In this document: positions 18,336-26,087 of the stretch, piece after piece
How the letters are laid out: each line of letters begins with the position of its first letter
Position numbering within the stretch: position 1 is the stretch's first letter
NCBI GenBank assembly: GCA_040404065.1
Contig: JBBAJM010000001.1
Origin: Fontibacterium sp040404065
Lineage (GTDB): Bacteria > Pseudomonadota > Alphaproteobacteria > Pelagibacterales > Pelagibacteraceae
DNA length: 64,000 bases
Strand: one strand, 5' to 3'
Position numbers and translations under genes: made by a program
The notes under the pieces: model-generated
Database searches by the model: none
The model's input: only the letters and a program-made list of their open reading frames with translations
What the model was told of the DNA's origin: nothing

Positions 18336-19511
18336 TTACTTTAAAGCTGTCACGATATCTTTTTTTAAATCTGCAACTGTTTCTAAACCAATAGAAAGTC
18401 TTATTAAATTGTCCGTAATACCAAGTGCCAATCTTTCATTTTCACTTAAAACGCGGTGAGTAGTAGTAGTTGGATGAGTTACGATAGACTTTGTGTCTCC
18501 CAGGTTATTAGAGATATCAAATATTTTTAGTTTATTGATAAATTTAAAAGCATTTTTTTTATTTCCTTTAACTTTAAAACTTAAAATTGTTCCACCTAGC
18601 GATTGTTGTTTTCTAGCAAGAGAGTATTGAGAAAAATTTTTTAAGAAAGGATAAAAAACTTTTTCAATTTTAGAATGTTTGTGCAAAAACTGAGCAATTT
18701 CTAAAGCAGCATTAGACTGCGCCTCCACTCTTAGTTTAATAGTTTCTAAACCTTTTAATAAAACCCAAGCGTTAAATGGGCTGATAGAAGGGCCAGTGTG
18801 TCTTAGGAATGGTTTTAAAATACTTTCTTTAAACTTAGTTGAAGACAAGATTGCTCCACCCAAAACTCTTCCCTGGCCATCAATATGTTTTGTGCCTGAA
18901 TAAACAATAATGTCAGCACCTAACAAAACAGGTTTTTGTAGAACAGGACTTGCAAAAATATTATCAATGATAGTTTTAATTTTATTTTTTTTTGCAATAT
19001 TGCAAACTGCTTTAATGTCTATGAGTTCTAAAAGTGGATTAGAAGGTGTTTCAAAAAAGAATATCTTTGTATTTTTTTTAATAGCTTTTCTCCATTCATT
19101 TATATTTTTTCCATCAACGAATGTTACTTGAATTCCATAACGAGGTAGAATATTTTTTAAAATTTCCTTGCAAGAGCCGAATAAAGCAGAAGAAGATACA
19201 ACATGGTCCCCCGCTTTTAACTGACACATTAATGAAAAAAAGACAGCAGCCATGCCGCTCGCTGTTGCAAAGCAATCTTCAGAACCATCTAACAAAGCTA
19301 ATCTTTTTTCAAATATTTCAACAGTAGGATTTGAATAACGAGTGTACTGAAAACCTTTTTTTGTTCCTTTAAAAATTGCTTCCGCTTGTTCAGCGCTGTC
19401 GTAAACAAATCCTGAAGTTAGGAATAAAGCCTCCGAAGTCTCATTAAATTGACTTCTATTTAATCCCCCTCGGATTAAATTAGTGTTAGTTCCTAACTTA
19501 TTTATTTTCAT
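18336..19511 (-). CDS. metZ: O-succinylhomoserine sulfhydrylase (MetZ-type)
   Basis: This PLP enzyme of the Cys/Met metabolism family would make homocysteine from O-succinyl- or O-acetylhomoserine and sulfide. The 391 residues show FLTSGFVYDSAEQAEA, YTRYSNPTVEIFEKRLALLDG, the PLP pocket ATASGMAAVF, and the PLP-binding lysine in VYSGTKHIDGQGRVLGG. The IDGQGR context and the FNETSEALFLTSGFVY start match MetZ better than MetB or MetY, but the acyl donor cannot be settled from sequence. It is the last gene of metF-metE-metZ, overlapping metE by four bases, so it should fall under the riboswitch upstream of metF. Confidence 0.87.
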   Translation of the reverse strand: MKINKLGTNTNLIRGGLNRSQFNETSEALFLTSGFVYDSAEQAEAIFKGTKKGFQYTRYSNPTVEIFEKRLALLDGSEDCFATASGMAAVFFSLMCQLKAGDHVVSSSALFGSCKEILKNILPRYGIQVTFVDGKNINEWRKAIKKNTKIFFFETPSNPLLELIDIKAVCNIAKKNKIKTIIDNIFASPVLQKPVLLGADIIVYSGTKHIDGQGRVLGGAILSSTKFKESILKPFLRHTGPSISPFNAWVLLKGLETIKLRVEAQSNAALEIAQFLHKHSKIEKVFYPFLKNFSQYSLARKQQSLGGTILSFKVKGNKKNAFKFINKLKIFDISNNLGDTKSIVTHPTTTTHRVLSENERLALGITDNLIRLSIGLETVADLKKDIVTALK

Positions 19512-21787
19512 TTTTCAGTTCTTAATTCTTTCGCCGCCTGCACCATAGTCTCTAGTGCAGCAATTGTTTCAGGCCAGCCTCTTGTTTTAAGACCACAATC
19601 TGGATTAACCCAGATTCTTTTCTTATCAATTAATTTAGAAGCTTTTTGAATAAGTTCTTTCATTTCATTTTTATTAGGAACTCTAGGCGAGTGAATATCA
19701 TAAACCCCAGGTCCTACTTCATTTGGATATTTGAACTTCTCAAATGTTTTTAATAACTCCATTCTAGATCTAGATGTTTCTATTGAGATAACATCGGCAT
19801 CTAAAGCTGCAATTGCATCAATAATATCCTCAAATTCAGCGTAACACATATGAGTGTGTATTTGAGTTTCGTCTTTTACAACAGCCGCAGAAATTTGGAA
19901 CGCTTTAACAGCCCAATCCAAATATTCTTTCCAGTTATTTTTCTTTATTGGCAAACCTTCTCTTAAAGCAGGTTCGTCAATTTGAATCATCTTAATGCCA
20001 TTTTTCTCAAGATCTTCAACTTCATCACGTATAGCAAAAGCAATTTGTTGAGCGGTATCTTTTCTTGGCTGGTCATCTCTTACAAATGACCATTGAAGAA
20101 TTGTTATTGGACCTGTTAACATTCCTTTAACAATTTTCTTTGTTTGGCTTTGTGCAAATTTTGACCATTTCACAGTCATTGATTCTGGACGAGAAACGTC
20201 TCCGTAAATAATTGGTGGTTTAACACATCGAGAACCATAACTTTGTACCCAGCCACTAGATGTAAATGTAAATCCTTTAAGTTGTTCACCAAAGTACTCA
20301 ACCATGTCATTTCTTTCAAACTCTCCGTGAACAATAACATCGATGTCTATTTGTTCTTGTTTTTTTATAGCATCGATTGTTTTTGCTTTAAGAAAATCCT
20401 CATACTCATTCAGGCTTAATTCGTTTTTTTTAAATTTAGCTCGAGCATTTCTAACGTCTGTTGTTTGAGGAAAAGATCCAATAGTTGTTGTTGGATATAA
20501 AGGTAAACCAAAAACATCGCTCTGCATTTTACATCTTTTTTCAAAGCTAGATTTTCTATTTAGGATTTCAGCTGTGATATTTTTAGCTCTTTGTTTAACT
20601 TTGTCATCATGAATTAACTCAGACTTTTCTCTGCTTGTAATATCTTTTTTATTTTCATCTAAGTAATTTTTAATTTCATTATTGCCATTGTTTAATGAAA
20701 TTTTAATATAATTAAGCTCAACTAATTTCTGTTTGGCAAATGATAACCATTTTCTAATTTTTTCAGGAACTTTAGTTTCTAAACCTAAATCATAAGGCGA
20801 GTGCAATAATGGACAAGAAGATGAGATCCATAAATTTTTAATGCTTTTTGCATATTCCGCAACTTGTTCAATCTTTTTATTAACATCAGACTTCCAAATA
20901 TTTCTCCCATCAACAATTCCAATTGAAATAGTTTTGTTAGAATTTTTTAAAGCATCTATATTTGTGATTGTGCCACGTATTAAATCAAAGTGAACAGCAT
21001 CGACATCACTTGTTAAAACTTCTTTCTCAATTTCAGAGTCAAGTTTCTCAAAGTAAGTTGTTAGTATAATTTTAGATGAACCGGCAAATTTCTTTAATTG
21101 ATTTAAAGTTTTTTTGATCAATTTAATAAAATCAGCGTTCTGATTTTTTACTAAAATAGGCTCATCAATTTGAATCCATTCAGCGCCTTTTTTATTGAGC
21201 GTTGATAAAATTTCTCCATACACAGGAAGTAAATTGTTTAACAAATCAATGCTTTTAAAAGATTCATCGGTAGTTTTTCCAAGGCTTAAAAAGGTAAGAG
21301 GGCCTAAGATAATAGGCTTTGTGTTAAAACCTAATTTTTTTGCCTCATCAAGTTCATCAAAGGGTTTATTAGAACTTAATTTAAATTTTTGATTTTTTGA
21401 AAATTCGGGCACTAAGTAATGATAATTAGTGTCAAACCACTTTGTCATTTCAAGTGCTGGCACATCCAAATCTTTTGTTTGCGAACCACGCGCCATTGCA
21501 AAATAAGTTTTAAAAGAAACTTTATCGTCTTTATGTTTGTATCGTTCTGGAATTGCACCTAATAAACAAATAGCGTCCAAAACTTGATCGTAAAAAGAAA
21601 AATCATTTGAGCAAATATAATCAACACCATTATCTTTTTGTGTTTGCCAGTTTTTTTTTTTTAATTCACTAGCACATTTTAACAAATCACTTTCAGAGAT
21701 CTCAGATTTCCAATATTTTTCTAAAGCAGTCTTTAATTCTCTTTTAGGTCCTATTCTTGGGTACCCGATGCAGTTTATTTTGATCAT
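19508..21787 (-). CDS. metE: Cobalamin-independent methionine synthase MetE
   Basis: MetE transfers a methyl group from 5-methyltetrahydrofolate polyglutamate to homocysteine without vitamin B12. The 759-residue, two-barrel protein is full length. It begins with INCIGYPRIGPKRELKTALEKYW and contains LPLYPTTTIGSFPQT at the start of the catalytic barrel. The zinc ligands lie in QIHTHMCYAEFED and VNPDCGLKTRGW. Its start overlaps the metF stop by one base and its end overlaps metZ by four. A B12-free enzyme is notable because many streamlined marine relatives lack it. Confidence 0.96.
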   Translation of the reverse strand: MIKINCIGYPRIGPKRELKTALEKYWKSEISESDLLKCASELKKKNWQTQKDNGVDYICSNDFSFYDQVLDAICLLGAIPERYKHKDDKVSFKTYFAMARGSQTKDLDVPALEMTKWFDTNYHYLVPEFSKNQKFKLSSNKPFDELDEAKKLGFNTKPIILGPLTFLSLGKTTDESFKSIDLLNNLLPVYGEILSTLNKKGAEWIQIDEPILVKNQNADFIKLIKKTLNQLKKFAGSSKIILTTYFEKLDSEIEKEVLTSDVDAVHFDLIRGTITNIDALKNSNKTISIGIVDGRNIWKSDVNKKIEQVAEYAKSIKNLWISSSCPLLHSPYDLGLETKVPEKIRKWLSFAKQKLVELNYIKISLNNGNNEIKNYLDENKKDITSREKSELIHDDKVKQRAKNITAEILNRKSSFEKRCKMQSDVFGLPLYPTTTIGSFPQTTDVRNARAKFKKNELSLNEYEDFLKAKTIDAIKKQEQIDIDVIVHGEFERNDMVEYFGEQLKGFTFTSSGWVQSYGSRCVKPPIIYGDVSRPESMTVKWSKFAQSQTKKIVKGMLTGPITILQWSFVRDDQPRKDTAQQIAFAIRDEVEDLEKNGIKMIQIDEPALREGLPIKKNNWKEYLDWAVKAFQISAAVVKDETQIHTHMCYAEFEDIIDAIAALDADVISIETSRSRMELLKTFEKFKYPNEVGPGVYDIHSPRVPNKNEMKELIQKASKLIDKKRIWVNPDCGLKTRGWPETIAALETMVQAAKELRTEK

Positions 21788-22701
21788 TATATGTATATCT
21801 CCTTTGTTTTAATAAATTGGTTTGTATTTTTATCGTATTCTTTTTTTTCTACTTTTTTTGTATTTAGTAAATTTTTACAAACCTCATATGACAATTCATA
21901 TTTATTAAGTGTGTAAAAATGAAACTCGTTAACACCTTCTGCTTGCAATTTGTTTACAATATTGCAAGCAATATCCACGCTAACGAATTTCTGGTCTTCT
22001 AGATTAATTTTTGAATTAGAGAATTTATCTTCAATCCATTTAGGAATAGATGTTCCGCATTTTATACTAAAATCTTTTACTTTCTGAAAATTACCAATAG
22101 GTAAGATACCTGGAATGATGGGTGCCTTAATGCCATAAGCAATTGATTTGTCTCTAAATCTTAATAATTTTTCATGATCAAAAAAAAATTGAGTAATAAT
22201 CTTATCACCGCCCTGTTCCACTTTAATTTTTAAATTTTCTAAATCTTCATTTTCATTCTTAGATTCAGGATGTTTTTCAGGATAGCCTGCAACAGCAATA
22301 CTAAAGTTACCTAATTTTTTTAAACCCTTAACCATATCAGCAGCATTAATGTAGCCCTTTGGGTGTGGTTGATATTTTGAATTTTTTGTTCTTACATCTC
22401 CTCGCAAAGCAACGATATTGTTAATTCCGTTATTTAACCAATCTAATGCAATGTTATTAATTTCATCTTTACTCATATCAACACAGGTTAGATGACCTGC
22501 AACTGGAGTCTTTGAATTTTTTTTTATTTTTTTAACAAGATAATCGGTTTTATCTCTTTCCCCACCACCCGCGCCAAAAGTAACCGATACAAATTTTGGA
22601 TCAAACACCTCTAATTTAGTAAAACTTTCCCATAGACCTTCATCACTCACCCTGTCTTTGGCTGGGAAGAACTCAAAACTAATATTTAAATCTTTGCTCA
22701 T
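21787..22701 (-). CDS. metF: Methylenetetrahydrofolate reductase MetF
   Basis: MetF is the FAD-dependent reductase producing 5-methyl-THF, the methyl donor used by MetE. The 304-residue barrel starts with the typical ISFEFFPAKD and has the VSVTFGAGGGERDKT segment. It also carries CVDMSKDEI, NIVALRGDVR, IAVAGYPEKHPES and GGDKIITQFFFD, the flavin and folate contacts of the family. It is first in the metF-metE-metZ operon. Its leader of roughly 125 nt carries a SAM-II-like aptamer followed by an intrinsic terminator, so transcription into the whole operon is probably switched off by S-adenosylmethionine. Confidence 0.95.
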   Translation of the reverse strand: MSKDLNISFEFFPAKDRVSDEGLWESFTKLEVFDPKFVSVTFGAGGGERDKTDYLVKKIKKNSKTPVAGHLTCVDMSKDEINNIALDWLNNGINNIVALRGDVRTKNSKYQPHPKGYINAADMVKGLKKLGNFSIAVAGYPEKHPESKNENEDLENLKIKVEQGGDKIITQFFFDHEKLLRFRDKSIAYGIKAPIIPGILPIGNFQKVKDFSIKCGTSIPKWIEDKFSNSKINLEDQKFVSVDIACNIVNKLQAEGVNEFHFYTLNKYELSYEVCKNLLNTKKVEKKEYDKNTNQFIKTKEIYI

Positions 22702-22738
22702 AATTCATTCTAAACAAAGGTTTTTTTGGAAAATTTCG

Positions 22739-22766
22739 AAAAAAACCACCAGATAAAGCGGCGGTT
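22739..22766 (-). terminator. Intrinsic terminator in the metF leader (riboswitch expression platform)
   Basis: Read on the minus strand, AACCGCC (22766-22760) pairs with GGTGGTT (22750-22744) around the loop GCTTTATCT, with one G-U pair. It is followed by an uninterrupted U run to 22739. It lies between the SAM aptamer and the metF start. Its loop and upper stem (CGCTTTATCTGG, 22760-22749) are complementary at 11 of 12 positions to the aptamer 3' strand CCAGCTAAAGCG (22789-22778), so terminator and antiterminator are mutually exclusive. Confidence 0.8.
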
Positions 22767-22777
22767 ATTAAGTGCAT

Positions 22778-22830
22778 CGCTTTAGCTGGATTTATAAAGC
22801 GCCCGCAATTTGAAAATAACTCAGCGCTGA
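22778..22830 (-). promoter_or_regulatory. SAM-II/SAM-V-like S-adenosylmethionine riboswitch aptamer
   Basis: On the minus strand the leader holds TCAGCGCTGA, then a loop with ATTGC, then GCGCT, TATAAA and CCAGCTAAAG. P1 is formed by AGCGC (22828-22824) and GCGCT (22802-22798). The order GCGCTGA - TTGC - GCGC - ATAAA - AGCTAAA is that of SAM-II aptamers as I recall the consensus (Rfam RF00521), a class found mainly in alphaproteobacteria, with SAM-V as a related marine variant. It precedes metF-metE-metZ, the expected target. A second hairpin CGCTTTA/TAAAGCG (22801-22795 with 22784-22778) competes with P1 and may be part of the ligand-free fold. I cannot separate SAM-II from SAM-V by eye. Confidence 0.78.
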
Positions 22831-22833
22831 AAT

Positions 22834-22862
22834 TAAATAACTTTATTAAGATAATTAGTCAA
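22834..22862 (-). promoter_or_regulatory. Putative promoter of metF-metE-metZ
   Basis: On the minus strand, TTGACT (22862-22857) and TATTTA (22839-22834) are separated by exactly 17 bases. Transcription from it would begin within a few bases of the aptamer's first P1 strand. This spacing places the riboswitch at the extreme 5' end of the mRNA. Confidence 0.45.
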
Positions 22863-22881
22863 TATAGACCTAGATTTATCA

Positions 22882-23505
22882 ATGATTCCAAACAATTTTT
22901 TACTGTTTGTTCAATTAATCACCATACTCTTCATTACCCCTGGGCCGCAGAGAATTTTAATTATTAGCAATTCAATGAATTATGGTTTTCCTAAAAGTTT
23001 ATGGACAGGACTAGGAGATGTTTCTGCAAACGCAATTCAAATGATTTGCGCAACCTTTGGAGTTTATGCTCTCATAAAACCACATCCGCAGGTATTAGAT
23101 ACTTTTAAATGGATTGGTGGATTATATTTAATTTATTTAGCAATAAAGTTTTTAAGAAGAAAGAACAAAGTTTCAATAGATAAAGGCTTTGGAACTCGTT
23201 CAGCAATAGATTTATTTAAAGATGGATTCATTTCTGCTTTTTTTAGTCCAGGCGCTATAGTTTTTTTTGTTGTTATGTTTCCTAATTTTTTAGATCCAAA
23301 TCATAATTTTATCATTCATTTTATTATTTTAATGGTAACCCATGTTGTTTTAGACTTTTTCTTTTTATCAATCTATGCAGGAGTATCTAGCAAGATTGCT
23401 ATTTTTTTAAAAAACTATCCTAATTTAATAAGCAGATTATCAGGATGCGCTTTATTATTCCTGGCTTATAAAATTTTGAGCACAAAAATTAATTTATTAG
23501 CATGA
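22882..23505 (+). CDS. LysE/RhtB-family amino acid exporter
   Basis: This is a 207-residue inner-membrane protein of about six helices. The N-terminal FITPGPQRILIISNSMNYG carries the family's TPGP motif, and GGLYLIYLAIKFLRRK (near residue 77) and FFSPGAIVFFVVMFPNFL are also typical. LysE/RhtB proteins export basic, hydroxy- or thio-amino acids or homoserine lactone. It starts the operon LysE-AzlC-AzlD-MsrA and is divergent from the SAM-regulated metF operon, sharing the 180-base region between them. The substrate is not determinable; methionine or a methionine precursor is an inference from context. Confidence 0.87.
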   Translation: MIPNNFLLFVQLITILFITPGPQRILIISNSMNYGFPKSLWTGLGDVSANAIQMICATFGVYALIKPHPQVLDTFKWIGGLYLIYLAIKFLRRKNKVSIDKGFGTRSAIDLFKDGFISAFFSPGAIVFFVVMFPNFLDPNHNFIIHFIILMVTHVVLDFFFLSIYAGVSSKIAIFLKNYPNLISRLSGCALLFLAYKILSTKINLLA

Positions 23506-24191
23506 CTTTTAATCAATATTTTAAACAAGGTTGTATTGCTGGAGCAGGAATTCCCGGAATAAGTCTGGCAGCAAGTTTCTTTGCTTTAGGAGCTCTTTTT
23601 AAAAATGCAGGTTTGAATGCTACGCAAAGTTTTCTTTCAACATTAATTAGTTTTGCTTTGCCAGGACAAGTAGTGATGGCTGAGACTGTTATAGTTCATG
23701 GAACTTTCTTAAATATTTTTCTATCGGTATATTTAACAAACGCCAGATTGTATCCAATGACTATTAATTTAATTCCTGTCATTAGAGAGCAAGGCAGACC
23801 TAATTGGCACTATTATTTAATATCGCATTTAATAGCAGTCACTAGTTGGGTTCATATGCTTAATAATTACAAAACAATTGATAAAGGAAATCGTTTTAGT
23901 TTCTATTTAGGACTTAGCGCTACTCTTTGGATTTTATCGACTATTGCAACAGTTGTTGGTTTTTATGCCGCCGGAGCTCTCAGTAATAATATTTTTATTG
24001 CAGTTATTTATTTAAATCCAATTTATTTTATGTGTATGATTGCAGCTGGATTAAATAAGAAACATATTATCTTAACAGTTGTTTTATCAGTTATTTTATC
24101 TCCTCTTTTATTTTTAGTAACACCTAGTTGGTCAGTACTAATTTCAGGATTGGTATCTGGAATAATTTCTTATTTAATTTTTATTAGGTAA
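23502..24191 (+). CDS. azlC: AzlC-family amino acid exporter, large subunit
   Basis: AzlC and AzlD form the LIV-E type exporter (AzlCD in Bacillus, BrnFE in Corynebacterium), which exports branched-chain amino acids and, for BrnFE, methionine. The 229-residue protein has the family start GCIAGAGIPGISLAASFFALGALFKNAG and the ALPGQVVMAE segment. It also has YLTNARLYPMTINLIPVIRE, which carries the conserved NARL motif. Around six to seven helices are visible. It overlaps the LysE gene by four bases and is followed by azlD after three bases. Confidence 0.88.
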   Translation: MTFNQYFKQGCIAGAGIPGISLAASFFALGALFKNAGLNATQSFLSTLISFALPGQVVMAETVIVHGTFLNIFLSVYLTNARLYPMTINLIPVIREQGRPNWHYYLISHLIAVTSWVHMLNNYKTIDKGNRFSFYLGLSATLWILSTIATVVGFYAAGALSNNIFIAVIYLNPIYFMCMIAAGLNKKHIILTVVLSVILSPLLFLVTPSWSVLISGLVSGIISYLIFIR

Positions 24192-24194
24192 AAC

Positions 24195-24524
24195 ATGTCA
24201 TCAAATTATATTTACATAGCAATTTTAATAGCATCAGTTGCAACCTATGCCTCAAGGCTTTTAGGAGCTATTTCTGCACATTATGTAAACGAAGAAGGCA
24301 AATTGTTTAAGTTTATATCTTGTATTTCTTATGGAATTTTAGCTGCTTTGATTTCTAGAATTTTTATTCATCCAGTAGGAGCACTTGAAGAAAGTTCGAC
24401 CTTTGTTAGAATTTTTGTAGCAGGTCTTACTCTCGTTGTACTTTTCCTTTCAAAAAAAAATGTATTATTTTCATCTTTATTTGGGATTATCGTTTTTGGA
24501 ATTATAAATTTTTACATTCAATAG
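24195..24524 (+). CDS. azlD: AzlD-family exporter, small subunit
   Basis: This 109-residue membrane protein with about four helices has the AzlD pattern: ATYASRLLGAISAHYV near the N terminus, ISYGILAALISRIFIHPVG in the middle and a final pair of hydrophobic stretches. AzlD subunits work with AzlC in amino acid export. The gene begins three bases after azlC and ends one base before msrA, so coexpression is near certain. The sequence is AT-rich like its neighbours, with no sign of transfer. Confidence 0.85.
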   Translation: MSSNYIYIAILIASVATYASRLLGAISAHYVNEEGKLFKFISCISYGILAALISRIFIHPVGALEESSTFVRIFVAGLTLVVLFLSKKNVLFSSLFGIIVFGIINFYIQ

Positions 24525-24525
24525 A

Positions 24526-25098
24526 ATGAAAAATTTAATAGTTATATTTTTTATTTTATTAGTTTCATCGTCAGGTTATTCACAAGAAAAAAAATATGCA
24601 TATCTTGCGGGTGGTTGCTTTTGGTGTATGGAAGCTGCATTTGAGAAAATAGAAGGAGTAACTACAGTAATCTCGGGTTATAGCGGTGGCTCTAAAGTTA
24701 ATCCTACTTATGAAGAAGTGCTCAAGGGTAAAACAGGTCACATAGAAACTGTCAAAGTTATTTATGATCCAAAACAAATTTCTTATTTAGAGTTACTCAA
24801 AAAATTTTGGATAAATATTGACCCATATGATGGGCAAGGTCAGTTTTGCGATAAAGGAAAAAGTTATGCTTCGGCAATTTTCTATCAAAATGAAGAAGAA
24901 AAAAAATTAATAGACCAGTCTATTAATGAAATGAAATCATTAAATAGAAATAAAATTAAAACAGCCTTTGTTGAGTATAAAAATTTTTATCCCGCTGAAG
25001 ACTATCATCAAGATTTTTATAAAAAGAACCCAAATCATTATTATTCTTACTTGGCAGGCTGTGGAAGAGTGGATAAATTAAAAGAGATTTGGAAGTAA
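24526..25098 (+). CDS. msrA: Exported peptide methionine-(S)-sulfoxide reductase MsrA
   Basis: MsrA reduces the S-epimer of methionine sulfoxide in proteins. The 190-residue protein has an N-terminal signal peptide (hydrophobic core about 4-14, ending near GYSQ), so it should act in the periplasm. The catalytic motif GGCFWCMEAAFEK gives the nucleophile Cys31. VISGYSGGSKVNPTYEEV, HIETVKVIYDP and AEDYHQDFYKKNP are the other signature segments, and a resolving cysteine lies in LAGCGRVD. It is the last gene of the exporter operon, one base after azlD. Confidence 0.94.
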   Translation: MKNLIVIFFILLVSSSGYSQEKKYAYLAGGCFWCMEAAFEKIEGVTTVISGYSGGSKVNPTYEEVLKGKTGHIETVKVIYDPKQISYLELLKKFWINIDPYDGQGQFCDKGKSYASAIFYQNEEEKKLIDQSINEMKSLNRNKIKTAFVEYKNFYPAEDYHQDFYKKNPNHYYSYLAGCGRVDKLKEIWK

Positions 25099-25100
25099 GA

Positions 25101-25496
25101 TTATATAATTTTCCATGTGCCAGATGCAGTTGCAACTAAGTTGTCTTTCTCAAATAGTTCTGCCAGCACAAAAACTAAGGAATTAGTTTTTCTTGATATT
25201 CTAACTTTACCAATCAACTTATCGTTTTCTCTTGAGGCTGAAATAAATTTTATATCTAAGGCAATTGTCACACATCTTTTGCCATCTATAACTTGATGAG
25301 CAGCTGATCCCATTCCATTATCTAAAATAGCAGCAATATAACCACCATGACTTATTCCTGCTGAATTTAAATTAAAACTTTGAACTTTAGATTGAAATTC
25401 AAAAGTACTTTCGGAAATTTTTTTAAAATCAATCCCACCAATATGTTTAACAAAACCTTTTTTATTAACCCCGTCTGCGATGTTAGAATTTGTCAT
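25101..25496 (-). CDS. PaaI-like hotdog-fold thioesterase
   Basis: From the ATG at 25496 this is 131 residues of a single hotdog domain. The core HGGYIAAILDNGMGSAAHQV and the later TIALDIKFISASRENDKL match acyl-CoA thioesterases of the PaaI/YigI-like group. A TTG 24 bases upstream keeps the frame open but lies inside msrB; the ATG next to the msrB TAG (TAGTATG) is preferred. The substrate is unknown. Its placement behind msrB suggests translational coupling, but no functional link to methionine repair is evident. Confidence 0.8.
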   Translation of the reverse strand: MTNSNIADGVNKKGFVKHIGGIDFKKISESTFEFQSKVQSFNLNSAGISHGGYIAAILDNGMGSAAHQVIDGKRCVTIALDIKFISASRENDKLIGKVRISRKTNSLVFVLAELFEKDNLVATASGTWKII

Positions 25497-25497
25497 A

Positions 25498-25977
25498 CTA
25501 ACTAATTTTTCCCGGTACAAATTTTAATACAAGGCCATTATTGCAATATCTTTTGCCTGTAGGTTTAGGACCGTCATCAAATACATGGCCATGATGACCA
25601 TCACATTTTGAGCAATGATACTCAGTTCTTGGATAAACTAATTTATAGTCAGTGCTTGTTTCAAAAGCCTCAGAGTAAGTTTCAAAAAAAGAAGGCCAAC
25701 CCGTTCCACTGTCGTACTTCATTTTTGAACTAAAAAGCTTGTTATTGCATCCTGCGCAGTAATAATTTCCTTCTCTTTTTTCATCATTTAACGCGCTTGT
25801 ATAAGCTCTTTCCGTACCTTCGTTTCTTAGAACATCATACTGCTCAACAGTTAGGATTTTTTTCCACTCTTCTTTGCTTTTGGTCACTTTTTCTTTTGCG
25901 GTTATTTTTTTTATTTTAATAAAATTACTTATTAACAGTATTGTAAATATTTTTTTGAAAAAAACTCTTTTATTCAT
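25498..25977 (-). CDS. msrB: Exported/anchored peptide methionine-(R)-sulfoxide reductase MsrB
   Basis: MsrB reduces the R-epimer of methionine sulfoxide in proteins. The 159-residue protein begins with a basic, hydrophobic leader (residues 4-20) that looks like a signal peptide or uncleaved anchor. The domain then has zinc ligands CAGC (74-77) and CSKC (122-125), GTGWPSFFE, HHGHVFDDGPKPTGKRYC and the catalytic Cys145. MsrA on the opposite strand also has a signal peptide, so the pair probably protects envelope proteins from oxidation. It is followed by the thioesterase. Confidence 0.93.
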   Translation of the reverse strand: MNKRVFFKKIFTILLISNFIKIKKITAKEKVTKSKEEWKKILTVEQYDVLRNEGTERAYTSALNDEKREGNYYCAGCNNKLFSSKMKYDSGTGWPSFFETYSEAFETSTDYKLVYPRTEYHCSKCDGHHGHVFDDGPKPTGKRYCNNGLVLKFVPGKIS

Positions 25978-26047
25978 ATCGCATTAAACTAGAACACAAT
26001 CTAGAGTAGAACAAAAAAATATATCCAGTTTGCGTTTTTTCTAAATT

Positions 26048-26053
26048 TATAAT
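26048..26053 (+). promoter_or_regulatory. Possible -10 element of the TRAP-TAXI operon
   Basis: A perfect TATAAT lies 35 bases before the ATG of the receptor gene, in the 110-base gap between divergent msrB and the transporter. The -35 match at 16-18 bases upstream is poor. A purine-rich ribosome binding site (AAAAAGGA) precedes the ATG. Confidence 0.35.
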
Positions 26054-26087
26054 TTAATGAACTATAAACAATTTAAAAAGGATTTAT

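Noticed and set aside
22702..22738. A second tandem SAM-V aptamer downstream of the terminator, as reported in Pelagibacter
   Set aside because: Only 37 bases remain before the metF ATG, and they contain no second core motif.
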